Positions 32,366 through 43,629 of a stretch of 48,135 bases of DNA are shown piece by piece. The position numbers were made by a program, and so were the translations under genes. The stretch is from Dimorphilus gyrociliatus. Its lineage: Eukaryota > Annelida > Polychaeta > Dinophilidae. The stretch is taken from contig CAJFCJ010000090.1 of the NCBI GenBank assembly GCA_904063045.1, positions 1-48,135 of the forward strand, in the 5' to 3' direction. Every line of letters starts with the position of its first letter. Position 1 is the first letter of the stretch. The notes under the pieces are model-generated. The model saw only the letters and a list, made by a program, of their open reading frames with translations, ran no database searches and was not told the DNA's origin.

Positions 32366-33470
32366 TTTACAAGATTTATATTTTATTCGTATTAAGAAAT
32401 TATTATAATAATTTCGTTACAATTTATTTATAACTTCGTTTGGCTCTCACACTGTACTGTCACATATTTCCCCTTTTATACCTCACACGATTACTCTTGC
32501 CATTTAAGTGTGCGCTTGATTCTACTGATCTGGCTGTTGACTTTGTTACGTTTGCGATCTGACTTGATATCAAGTCAGACCAGATTTAGGAGTGTGAGTT
32601 TAGGTCACCTGCCAGATACAACAGCATTCACTGACACACACTTGCTGACACACACGCGCACACTGACACACACACACTGACACTAAACAATGTTTTGTTC
32701 AGTTAGTATTGATTACATCACTACTAGTTTTGTAAAGAGAGAAGAATAAGGTTGACATTTTTCAAGTGAATATACTGTATAGTGTGTATAAGTGCAGGAC
32801 CAGACGATGAAACTTGTTAATATAATGTAAACAAAACAAAGCTGTGTCAGTATGAATGTATGTGAGAGAGAAGAAATGAGTGTGTGTCATGTGTTGAGTG
32901 AAAGTGAGTAAGGTTCATATCATTGTCGGTTAACCTGACTCAGTATCATGTCACAGGTGAGGTCAAGTCAAGTCAAACCAAGGGACGTGGCGCAAACTTG
33001 GCACCACAAAAATGGGCAGAGTCAAATATCTGCCTTAGAGACACAAACGTATCAGACATGTATAAAAGGAACAAATGCAAAAGAACAATGGAAGCTAAAT
33101 CAAATCAAACGTAATACAAAACAACATATTCCGAAGCTCGTAATTAGAGTAGAGAATTTGTCTTGTACTTAATGCATTTGCTTTTACAATAGAAGAGCAA
33201 AAATCATATTCTTTTTTCTTCTGTAAAACGTATAAAACTTTTCTTCTAATAGACACTGTGTCAAGAATTTATAGCCTCGTTTCACGAAACTGCTAACAAA
33301 TTTCGTTTCAATTTTATTTGTAATCAAATACCCAGTTAAGTGACGCTAGCAAGGTATAAAAGGAAGTGAATGTAATAGATCGGTGTGAGAGACCAAGAGT
33401 ACCTTAAAAACAATTTTATTCGGAATTGTTCGCAATTCCGTGCTACAAGCAATAAACAAAATCTTGTAAA
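32366..33470. mobile_element. Hairpin-ended inverted-repeat element, full copy B
   Basis: The left end TTTACAAGATTT and right end AAATCTTGTAAA are inverted. About 30 bases inside each end is a hairpin: a perfect 20-bp palindrome at 32396-32415, and GGAATTG-TTCG-CAATTCC at 33422-33439. Further in, each end has an outward TATA box (32474-32480 reverse, 33355-33361 forward) and GTGGC/GAACG-type sequence. The interior has a perfect 22-bp palindrome at 32558-32579 and CACAGACA-type microsatellites. No protein of its own is evident, and open frames within are unconvincing. Family unknown. Confidence 0.75.
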
Positions 33471-33919
33471 GTAAATATACTCAAAACTAGACCAAAGTAG
33501 GCTAACAATACATAGATAATCTGGTGTTATCAATGTCTAAGTTTTAGAAGAACTAGAGACTGGTTTGTTTGAAGGTAAAATTTGACAAATTCCTTCTAAA
33601 AGAACTACTGAAAAAAGATCATTCCCAAAATTCCTAAGAAGTCTGACAAATTAACTGTTGACTAATTTAGGCTAAGGATGGGCTAGGGAATTGAGTTAAG
33701 GTCTGTTCCCATTCTCTGATATATGCTCAAAATCAAAATCTAGGCACAAACAGCAATCTTTAGGTAGAATTTATGCAATTTTAAGGATAAAAATTTGACA
33801 AGTTAGCTAATTTGAGTTAGATTCTTGTTTCTGACGTACAACAACTAGACAACTAGATTGATTGTTTGTTATAAAATTCAAGTAAAATTCAAGTTTTTGT
33901 CTATTTAAACTAATATTTT

Positions 33920-34456
33920 CTACTTTGAACATTTTCTATTTAAATATAAATCTTTAAATTGTTTCTTTTGTAAAAGTTTTCTGAGAAATTGCCCTAGAGC
34001 ATAAATATCAACTTCTGCCATATTACTTTTATTTACATCTAGATGATCAACAAGAAGATAACAGTTTCTCTTTGCATCTTCTTCCTATTTCAAATAGGTT
34101 TTTGAAAAATAAATTTAAATAGTTATTTAAATTTTTACCATTAAAAATACAGTTCCGAAATGAATATTTCCTAGTAATCCAAATTTGAAATCATGGCAGA
34201 ATTTTAAAGCTTGAACAATTTGTCTGATAGCTACAGCCAGAAATTGATAAGTTATATCCGGTGATTGCTTATAAAAATCTTTAAATGTTAATTTTTGCGA
34301 TTTATCATTGAGAATATGATATTTCCTAGTAACTTTTAAAAATTCAAGAACTACAAAAATGTAATATAAAATAAGAAATCTATCTCCAATAAATTTCCTT
34401 TAATATACTGACATTTCTTTAATTGATTTTGCTCAAAATTTAACAACCTTTCCTTC
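33920..34456 (-). other. Kinase-like (probable pseudokinase) domain of the receptor
   Basis: The exons after TM7 read KERLLNFEQNQLKKFLEF, VAIRQIVQALKFCHDF, FGLLGNIHFGTVFLM, NCYLLVDHLD and AEVDIYALGQFLRKLL. The order and spacing match the C-lobe of protein kinases: the alpha-E helix and H, the catalytic loop, the beta-8/DFG region and the alpha-F D-x-Y-x-L-G. Key residues are changed: no HRD (LGN instead), DHL for DFG, and no VAIK lysine seen in a short N-lobe. It is probably catalytically dead or a scaffold. It is connected to the 7TM part by GT...AG introns in frame. The alternative is a coincidental helical tail. Confidence 0.5.
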
Positions 34457-37400
34457 CTGAAAAAATTTTGTAGTAAAAAACAAGTTATTAAAAAAAAATA
34501 GTAATATTGACACTTGATCCTGCTTCCGTTTCCGTTTGTTACTTAGGTAAATTCTCAACTCATTCCAAGAATATAAAAATGGATTTATTACAGAATTCAA
34601 TGGTAAACAAATTATAACAAATCCAGCATAGACTTGTTTCTTTATTCTTAATGGTTGAATAACGGAATAAATACCTGAAAACTGGTATTAATTTTATGAA
34701 ATATAAGAAGTAAAATATAAAACCTAAAATTGAAATTGGAAAACAACAAATTAAATTCGTTGTTACAATTAAAAAAGTATTTAATAAAAGAGATTTTTGT
34801 CGATTTTCAAATATTTTCTTCTCTAAAATATCTTTTGTCTCCATAGCTTTTTTCCAAATTCTTATATATAAAATCATAACAAATATACAAATAATAGAAA
34901 GAAATATTCCAAAAATCATAAATGAAAACAACCATCCTTCAACTTTTTCGCTGGTTATATGAATAGAAAAGCATACTGGACTTTTTGAATAGTAACCCTG
35001 CATTTGTTTTTGGACATAAAATTTGAGATTAACTTGGAACATGTTGCATGTGTGTGTATGTTTGTTTAGAGTTTTTCGTGCTGGCTTTTAGTGTTACCCC
35101 CAGAGAAAATTGGATAGGGGTTGAGAATCTAACCCTGATCACTTAGGGTATCTGATCTATGGGTAAATTCTAGAAAAGACGCCCAAATCTTTGACAAATC
35201 CCAGACCCTAAACTTGCACGAAAAAACTCCCACTAATCTGTTTTTGGATCACACATACATTGTAAATAAGGTACGGTAAGATTGATGCTGCTGCAGAAAT
35301 TGCAACAATAATGCAGATTACTGTAGTAGTTAATTTTCTTGTAAATATATTCATAAATGGATAAATAACGTGTTGATATCGCTCAATCGTTATCAATAAA
35401 ATGCTAAATATAGAAAGTAAAAGAACCCAACTGCAAAATATTCCTATCACTGAACAAGTGACGCTATTTCTCCAATTATAATCATTTTCAATATAAATCC
35501 CTCTATACTGCAAATCTCTACTACCAATTACAAATAGATAAATTGACATTCCAAAATCAGCTAATGACAATGTAAAATAGAAGATATTCTTCTTCTTCCT
35601 ACACGTTAGATGAAAAATTAAACCTGCGCCATTTTGAATAAATGATGCAATGAACATAATCCACAAAGAAAATCTTAAAAAATTTGAATCGAACAAATCG
35701 GAACAAGAGTTAAAAGTTGACGAATTTGGTTGGCATTTTTGCAATTTTTTTGAGTACTTTTTAGCAAAACAACAAAGTGTAAAGAAATTACTATAAACTT
35801 GTTCAACCGACTCTAAAGGTTTTATTAAAGATAACCCATTTTCCAACGGGATATTTGAATGCTTTAAGGAGAATATCTGAAGATTTTTCAACGAATAAAA
35901 TGAACCTTTTGAAATACTTTTTAAACTGCATTTTTCAATTTTCAAAGTATTTAATAATTCAAGATCTAAAAATAGATTTTCATTCAAATTCATTAAATTA
36001 GTTGATGAAAAATCAATTGATCTCAATTGTTGATATTTTCGAAATGAGAATATTTCACTTAAAGATATCAAACTAAATTTCATATCAAGATATTGTAAAT
36101 TTGCTAAGTTGTTATTAAATGTAATGTCAAGGTCACATTTACTAGAAATCACCTTCATTACAACAATATTCGGAAATATGTATGAAAGTGATATATTTGT
36201 TAATGTGACATTGTAGATTGTTAAATAAGTTATTGACATTTGTTGGTTTTCAACGTCATTTGTTACAATTTTGCCACTGTTCATTGAAAGCTTTTTAAAA
36301 TGCCAAGAGATTTCTCTTAATTCAATTCTTCCTGGACCTAACCAACAACTTATTATGTAATTCAATGTACAATTGCAGTTGCTGAGACATTTCAAAGTTG
36401 TATTGCAGTAGAGTTCATCACTTCCTTTCCGACAGTCGACAATCCCATCACATACTTTAGCAATGCTTAGGAAATGATGATCAGTTTTGCATTTAAAATA
36501 TCCTTTTGGTTTGAAATAATCTTCAAAAATTAGAATTATGAGATTGTTAGTAAAAGAGAGAGAAAGAGAGAGTAGGAACACTAAAGTCTCGTGATAGGAT
36601 GGATAAAGTAAAATTTAATACTTTTAGCCATACCCCTAAGCTCTAAAATTGTACAACAGCATTGTTTCGTACATACCGCAATTTATTTCATCATCTCTAT
36701 GAATACAATGAGTAATTCCATCACAAATTAAATCAATACTTATGCAATATGGTATTAATTTACATTTATACTCTCCACTACTACATTGCAGAGGCTCACA
36801 ATTTGATACTTCATTAAAGGGATAATGGACTTTTGTAAGTAGATATCCAGTGGAGCTGTATTGTAGTTTACACTTAAATCTTTGGCGATTATGTAATGCG
36901 TTGTCAAATGTGCATTCTTGAAATTTTCCATATCTTTTAAGAAATCTTTTAAAACAATTGGAAATTTGTTCATCTTCTTCACTTTGACAATTTAATTGAA
37001 AATCACATGTCAATTCTTGAGGAATACATTGATTATCGCAAGGAGATTGGTATCCTTCACGACACTCTTTATAGTTTAAATAGACAAATGTTTTTCTTAA
37101 GTTTTAAAAAGGATTTAAAGAATTCACCTTGACCTTCTTTCACTTCTAAAGAATTGTGTAATGTACAATTTTCATCGCTAAAATCTAAACAATTGATTTC
37201 ATTGTCACAAAATAGATTCTTATCGATACATTGATTGTTTCTACATCTGAAAAAATGAAGAAACAATCATCAGTTTTTTCTAAAATTTATTCAACTTTTG
37301 CCCTTCAACGCATTTATTCCATTCTGTGTATAACAAAACAACAATGTTTACAATAGAGGGCGCTGTTATGTTCTCGACTCACTGCAATTTTTTTCATCCA

Positions 37401-37665
37401 GACCATTTGGGCAATCTTCAACAAAATTACAAATAGATTGAAAGCTTATTTGTAAGGTTTGAGAGCAAGAGAATTGTTCAACTCTTTCACAATTGAGTTC
37501 ATCTTCACCAGAGAAACAATCGTTAATTCCATCACAAACATATGAGAAATGAATACAAATTGTATCAATTTTACAATAGAATGAATTATTAGGACAATTA
37601 GTTACTACAAAATTATAATTATTTAACACCTCATGAATATTCAAATTAGATTTCTCTAATTTTCA
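33920..37665 (-). CDS. LDLa-LRR seven-transmembrane receptor with C-terminal kinase-like domain
   Basis: Reverse-strand exons: 37383-37665 (two LDLa), 37128-37246 (LDLa), 36677-37066 (two LDLa with a Cys spacer), 35259-36520 (LDLa, LRRs, hinge, TM1-TM4), 34560-34997 (TM5-TM7), then 34456 down to about 34401, 34139-34350 and 33920-34084 (cytoplasmic, kinase-like; TAG stop). Most junctions have GT...AG ends and keep frame. LRRs include LANLQYLDM and LRSIDFSSTNLMNLNENLF; the hinge has LCCFAKK. TM3 ends in LITIERYQHVIYP (E/DRY) and TM7 has SVINPFLYS (NPxxY), so it looks signalling-competent. One frame change sits on AAAA at 34678-34681. It resembles molluscan GRL101/LGR receptors. The SRCR/C-type lectin exons just upstream may be the same gene. 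Ligand and coupling are unknown. Confidence 0.75.
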
Positions 37666-37699
37666 AAAAACAGAAATGAATGTTAGTTGATAAAATTTA

Positions 37700-40420
37700 C
37701 ATTTAAATTACTTATGAGTTTTTTACAAAAAATATGATAGAAACGCCTTATATGACAATTTAATCTCTCTAGAAGAGTGTTTGTTTTAATTAACCTTGTA
37801 TTATAGTTGGCTTTCTTAGCAACAAAACATTTGTCAGCTCTAGTCAAATATGGAAAGAGAATACTTTGTATATAAGGAAAACAGGCCATTGACAAACTTT
37901 TTGTAATAAAAAAATAGATGAGGAATTTTTAAATCTATGTAAATGACAAACAGAAAATTATCATAATTACATTGGCCTATTATGGACTAGATTTGATGCT
38001 ATCTCGTATGGTCTATCATCGCTATAAACCAATATTTCTCTACCTTTAACATCTTTCTGTTGTTTTAAAACTATGAAAGAAAAAATAAATAAATAGTGTT
38101 TCGTTGGAAATATAGGTCTAGGTTACTTCCTGGAAATTCCCTCCTGTATTTAGGGTTAAGTTGAACCCTTTTTTCATTCCCTACCACTATATATTTTGTC
38201 TGATCGTAAAGCTTAGTCATAAAATTATATTCGTCAATATGAAAACTTGGAAGGATCATATCCATTTGTTGGCAAATGTTGGATGAATCTTTTATAGATA
38301 TTAACCTATTACTTTGATATAGAAGATAGCAGTTGTCTTGGAAAGAATAGGAAGTCACATTTAATTTACAACCTTGATCAATTGTCAATAAAGATTTGCT
38401 TTAATTAGTTTTTTCAGTTGAAGAATTTAATTCTATTTACCTATTTCAATAGTGTCTTTACATTCTAGAACAACAAATGGGTTATTGTATTGGTAGTGTG
38501 TTATGTGATGAGGTCTGTGGAGACAAAAAGATTATTATAGATTTGGCTGTATATGCATGTATGTCTCTCTTTCTTCCACTTCCATTATCTCTCCTCTAAA
38601 ACTCACTGATAAATAATAATACTACTCGATTTGAGAAGGGAAAGAGTACAATTGTTTTGCAGAAAAGTTCCATTGCATATGAATGAGAATAATTGTAAGG
38701 TATCAATATTTTGTAGGTCACCAGGTACAATTGTACCGCTTTCATAACCAAAATGTTTACAAATTGCTGTCACTTGTAAATACGTTAAATCTAATAATTT
38801 TGTATTATACCAGTATTGATTATAAAATATTTGAAATAGCCCTTGAAATTTCCCCTTAGGCCTATCTTTTCTATTATACAGAGACATTTTATGATGAAAG
38901 AGTCGTAAATCCATTTCTAAAAAGGTTTCATTCATTATTTTTGATTTCCATTTTTAAATATTTTTGATAATTGAACTTTACTTGAAAAGTTGTGCTTTTT
39001 ATCTTCACAGAAGGGTGAGATGATATAGCTACTCGTGCTGATTTCATTAAAAATTTCACATCCCCATAATAGGGAATTATCCCACTTACAAAACATTAAT
39101 TTAGTATTTGGAGCTTGATCTAAATGTTGATTAATAAGTGGATGACATTGACGAGAACCACCTGTCCATGTTTTTCGATTCTTCGGTACAAATGGTAATG
39201 CCAATTGTCCAGATAATTGGCAAATACCTTTAGCAATATCAATATAATTTGTTTTTATATCAAAACGTAATGGTAAGAATCCAAATGTTTTAGATTTAAT
39301 TATATAAGAAAGTGAATTTTCAACTCTTGGTAAAAGTAATTGATGAAACTTTGACATTTTAACTAAATTACTGTCTAGAATTTTAAAAATTATAAAAAAA
39401 GTATACATTTAACCTTTGTTGACCTTTTAATTGAGTAAAGTTGCATAATAGTCTTTTTATTTTATTAGTGGAATTCAAATTATATTTTGTCAAATTACCA
39501 AAATTTTTATTGAATGTTAAAAAGTGTGTTGAATTAATTTCATTTTCTTTAATATTTCTTTTATAAAACTGAATTTCATGACAAAATAATTCATTTTTTT
39601 TATTGTTTGTAAAATCAATGCGATATGTCATCGCGTAACGTCTAGACAATATTTCGAAAGGGTCTCGTCCCATTGAAAATGTAGATGCAAAGAAATCTAT
39701 AAATAGAATACAAAAACATGAATTTTTTTTGCATGTTTGTAGTGTTTGCTTGTTTACAAATTTTTCCAAACATAAAACATTTTATACAAAATGATTGCAG
39801 TTTATCATAGAATTTCAATAATTTAAGTCTGGAAAAAAACAGAAGTATGGGATTCTTTTAAAGAATAAATGATGTCACAAAATTTCTTACAGAACAACTC
39901 TATTAGATTTTTCATAATTTGGTAAAATAGTTGGAGTGTCTAGAAGGAAAAAAAAGTTGTCATTTTGTAAATTTATATTGAAATTTCCTCTCTCTCTCTC
40001 TTCACCATGATCTGACGGACAAGCTTGAGCTATGAAATGTATATCATCGTATCCCATTTGCTTGCAAAGTAATTTTACATGTTTATCATGTAAATTTGAT
40101 TGAAAAGCAACATATTGAGTAATATTTTGAGGTGATATTTGAATTTGTAATTTTCCATAAATTGAATAATTATCATTTATCAAAGGTTTTATTGAATAAT
40201 TATAAGAATTATGTAGAAAATGTAATGTTAAATTTTTGTATTTAATTTTACATCCATAAAAATCTATATTTAAAATTATTCTTTGAAAATTAAACCACAG
40301 AATTATGATGAAAAGATTATCTAGAAATTTTGAATAATTCATTGTCAAAAATTTTTTAATATCAATGAGATAAGTTTTTCCATCTTTTGTATAATAGCAT
40401 CTTGCTTGTAATTTGTTCAA
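37700..40420 (-). CDS. SRCR and C-type-lectin-like ectodomain exons, probably 5' part of the receptor
   Basis: Reverse-strand exons going downstream: about 39898-40420 with an SRCR core (VKLLCKQMGYDDIHFI); about 39424-39696 (Cys-poor, FCHEIQF, LLCNFTQL); about 38990-39377 (SRCR-like: DIAKGICQLSG, RQCHPL, CKWDNSLLWGCEIF); about 38609-38909 (SRCR: YLQVTAICKHFGYESGTIV, FSFICNG) with a short exon 38442-38515 ending FVVLECKD; about 38130-38390 (C-type lectin-like: YSFQDNCYLLY, SSNICQQMDMILPSF); and smaller pieces to about 37790 (CFVAKK). Introns are short and most frames join. No start codon or signal peptide was found before 40420, so the 5' end is missing or upstream. No stop or new start separates it clearly from the LDLa exons, and the paralogue at 9.1-10.4 kb also has an SRCR exon before its LDLa exons. 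One gene is therefore likely. Confidence 0.6.
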
Positions 40421-40429
40421 TTAAGTTTG

Positions 40430-41520
40430 TAATTGTAGATTCTTTTTTTATTATCATTTTTCGTAAGTGCTTAATTAGAACATCTCAAAATGGAACTTTA
40501 CTCTAAATTAATGAAATCAATACTAGCATTTTTTCTGCTTTATTCCTTGTAAACCTAATATTTAAACATTGAATTGGGAAAAATTTTTTTTATGGAAGTC
40601 GTCTTTAAAACCAATTAGAGACTTGGTACAGGAACAAAAAACACTAAAAAGATGCATGACAAAAATGATATATATTTATATAATACCAGAGTATTATACT
40701 CAAGTTCAAATTGGTTACATTTCACATAACATTGCAAATTCTCTAGCAGCAACTTCCGTTATCATAACTTTCGTTTTGTGCTGTATTGTAAGTTGCAGTT
40801 CCCTTAGCATTAATTTTTATATATATTCTATTCTTTACTTGTAGACATAATAATCCTTCAATTGTGTCTTGTCATTTCCTTACAATATTCAAATATTCAG
40901 AATACATAACCAATTTTTTATTATTTCCATACGTATCAACCATAATATTACTTGGGTAGACCTAAAAAGGGATTCACCCCTAATGGGCACGGTTTTACCC
41001 CAATTTGGTACGATTTCACCCCTATTTACAAGCAAAATTCAGGGTTGAAGTGGCTTGCAATAGGTCAAAATATCCTAAACCCATAGGGTATATATGAAAA
41101 ACAGAATAATTAACATAAGTACATTACAAAATATGGTAATTTGTTTAAAAAAATTCATAGCAACACATGAACCAGTCTACATACAAATCATTAATTTATA
41201 AAGGAGATATTAGCTTTTCACCAGTTGGTATTGAAGTTTCCATAACAAAACACATGCCAACATTTAAACAGAAATTATATGTAAGTTTTAGTGACATAAT
41301 CTAACTTTCTTTCCTTCTTGTAAATCTTTAATAATTATACAGTTCTTTAATTGTTTGTGTCTATCAAAAATAGTCTTTTTAAGAATAATTTTTTTGAGGA
41401 AACTCTTGTTTCTGAGACATTACTATTGTTAGCAATAAAAAGTAAGAATGATATATTAATAAAAAGAATAAAAGACTTGAAAGCTACTAAACAGTAAATA
41501 TTTTAAGGGTAACTTCGGTA
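40430..41520. other. Intergenic; a weak membrane-type ORF and GGTTTTACCCC motifs
   Basis: The forward frame 40569-40844 has a hydrophobic end (NSLAATSVIITFVLCCIV) but nothing supports it as a gene. At about 40974-41031 there are repeated motifs GGATTCACCCCTAATGGG, GGTTTTACCCC and GATTTCACCCCTATT; the inverse (AATAGGGGTGAAACCGTACC) occurs near 48000. Origin unknown. Confidence 0.4.
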
Positions 41521-41526
41521 AGAAAT

Positions 41527-42058
41527 TCAGAAAGAGTCTTGTGAGAAAACGCTATATGCTATATTTTTGTAAATTTTGTGCTCTAGATAACAATTCTTAA
41601 ACATGAATTTAACATTGAATATTGAATGGTCAGATTTTTGTTCAAAAGTCTCATTAAGAGAAATATGATCATCTGATTTTGCGTGACTAGCAGCCATATT
41701 TGTATTCCTTATGTTTTTTTTATCAATTTTACCAGAAAACCATTGAGATATCTCTTCGAAAAATACCAAAAAGCATAACTCATTAAAAAATTATCAAAAC
41801 TCTTATAAATCTAGATTCAGTATTATCAATCTTTAAGATTCCTCTTCTGTCTTTGTTTGGTTCAAAGTCATCATAAGAATGCCAAAGTATATCTTTTTGT
41901 ATTGCTAATTCAACGGCAAAGTAAGTATATGCATTAAGTCTTTGTTGAGAAATAATAGAAGTTGTGGGAGCATTTCTTGCTTTTTTTAAATCTTTAATCC
42001 TACTTGGGTATGTTCGTACCTTTTTTTCCTTTGTTTTATTATTGAATTTTGTGTGCAC
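41527..42058 (-). CDS. Uncertain two-part ORF of unknown function
   Basis: Two consecutive reverse-strand frames, 41783-42058 (basic start, then YTYFAVELAIQKDILWHSYD and DRRGILKIDN) and 41527-41769 (KSDDHISLNETFEQKSD), lie end to end. They could be exons or decayed coding DNA. I recognise no domain, and the first frame lacks an ATG at its start. Low confidence that this is a gene. Confidence 0.2.
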
Positions 42059-42499
42059 TTCGGATCGATATAGATGCTTTCTAGAAAACCGTAGACTTAA
42101 CTCAATACTATTTAATATGAATGCTTAACAATAGCACTGTGCGCGGGGTACACACAATACTATTTTACGTATATACCGGATGCACGTATGCACTTATAAA
42201 ATTCTTACAAACAAATGAAATGAATTTAGCATTAGTTATAGAACAACATTAGTCTTTCTTTAACTATATACGAACGTTAATTTAGCAGTTAGCTAAAGAG
42301 TATCAAAAGGTCAAACTTGACTATTGCTGACTTTTGGATGGGTTTCAACTTCTACCATTCAATAGTTGAATTGCATGTTACCAAAATTGCTACGTCTTAT
42401 GAAAGAAGCTGACCACCTAAATTTATCGGACCTAATTACTCAGGAAGAATGGAACCAATTAAAGGTAGAGCCATTTTTAGAACTTTGTGTCAGGCATTA

Positions 42500-43625
42500 C
42501 TCTGCATTTTTGAAACTTTGAAATTGTGAACTGTTAAACTCTTAGGAAAATATATAAACCCTATGAATTTAACAGTTGTTAGCTTAGTTTTCTAATCACT
42601 TGTTTAGAGATAAAAGCTCAGAATACTCAATAAATATCTTACAAGATTGTTTACCAACTTGTATCACGAAATTATCAAATATTTTCGTTTCAATTTTATT
42701 TGTAATTCTTGTTATTTCTCTCACTCCCTACTGTTATGTTTTCTCCCCTTTTTATACTTTCTCAGTTTTACTCCTGTCATTTATATGGGTGTTTGACTCT
42801 ACTCATTCCTGTTGATGATACCACGTTCACGGTTTGACTTGATTTCAAGTCAGACCGATTACTTATGATTGTGACTTTAAGTCACCCGTCCTCAAGACTT
42901 AATTTCAGGTCATGTTGACCCCTTATAAATGTAATCTTAAGTCAATCGTCTTCATGACGACACTCACTCTCTCTCCTTTGCACACATTCACCCTGCCACA
43001 TACGCACTCCGACACACACTTACTGACACACAACGTTGCAAGCATACTGAACAGAACTGAACAGAACATTATATATTATGTGGTAGTTTGAGTCAGTGAG
43101 TGTATGTCAGTATGTATGTCAGTGTATGTCACTGTGAGTCAGTGTCACTTATAGGGGTAACTGGACTTAGCCAAAGCTAGGACGGTTCAGTTGACTCGGG
43201 GCCTCATCACGGGGGTAACTACCGACGTGGCGCGAACGTGGCACCACGAATGAGCAAAGCAATGCACCCAATTAAGTGCCGCCAGCAAGGTATAAAAAGT
43301 GTGAATATATCAGAACAGTGAGAGAAAACAATGAATACCCTAAAATATAATTTAGATGGAATTGTTCACAATTCCGTGATACAAGCGAAAAACAAATCTT
43401 GTAAACACACCATGTTTTGTTCACATATCTTATTTGGTAAAGTACTGGCATTCTGTTGAAAGTTTAATACAAATCTTTGGACAAATATCATTTATTTGCT
43501 CATACTGGTGGACGAACTTGAGGTTCTATTTGGACCAGTACTTTGGTGTATTATTAAATGAGCGGTACGGACCACTATAGTTGAGATGAGAACGAAATTC
43601 CTATGATCACGATACAACAGAATAT
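42500..43625 (+). mobile_element. LTR related to family 2, split by an inserted element
   Basis: The left part (AACTGTTAAACTCTTAGGAA, ATATATAAACCCTATGAA, CTTGTTTAGA...AAGCTCAGAATACTCAAT) and right part (AAGTACTGGCATTCTG, GGACGAACTTGAGG, GTTCTATTTGGACCAGTACT, ACGATACAACA) follow the 3' half of the family 2 LTR in order. Between them lies the hairpin-ended element (42639-43405). Exact LTR ends were not found. Confidence 0.65.
42639..43405. mobile_element. Hairpin-ended inverted-repeat element, copy C, inside an LTR
   Basis: The left end TTACAAGATTG and right end AAATCTTGTAAA are inverted. Hairpins lie at 42667-42687 (CGAAATTAT-CAA-ATATTTTCG) and 43358-43375 (GGAATTGT-TC-ACAATTCC). Outward TATA boxes lie at about 42750-42756 (reverse) and 43291-43297 (forward). 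The interior has an interrupted palindrome GACTTGATTTCAAGTC near 42836 and GTGGCGCGAACGTGGCACC near the right end. The octamer ATATCTTA occurs at 42634-42641 and 43425-43432 and could be a target duplication, but it does not sit flush with the right inverted repeat. Confidence 0.7.
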
Positions 43626-43629
43626 TACC

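Noticed and set aside
32625-32690. CACA/GACACACAC repeats as a CRISPR-like or regulatory array
   Set aside because: Simple microsatellite inside a repeat element; no regular spacer structure, and the DNA is eukaryotic.
32923-33172. Two overlapping forward ORFs
   Set aside because: They lie inside the hairpin-ended repeat element, overlap in different frames, and show no domain or conservation with copy C.
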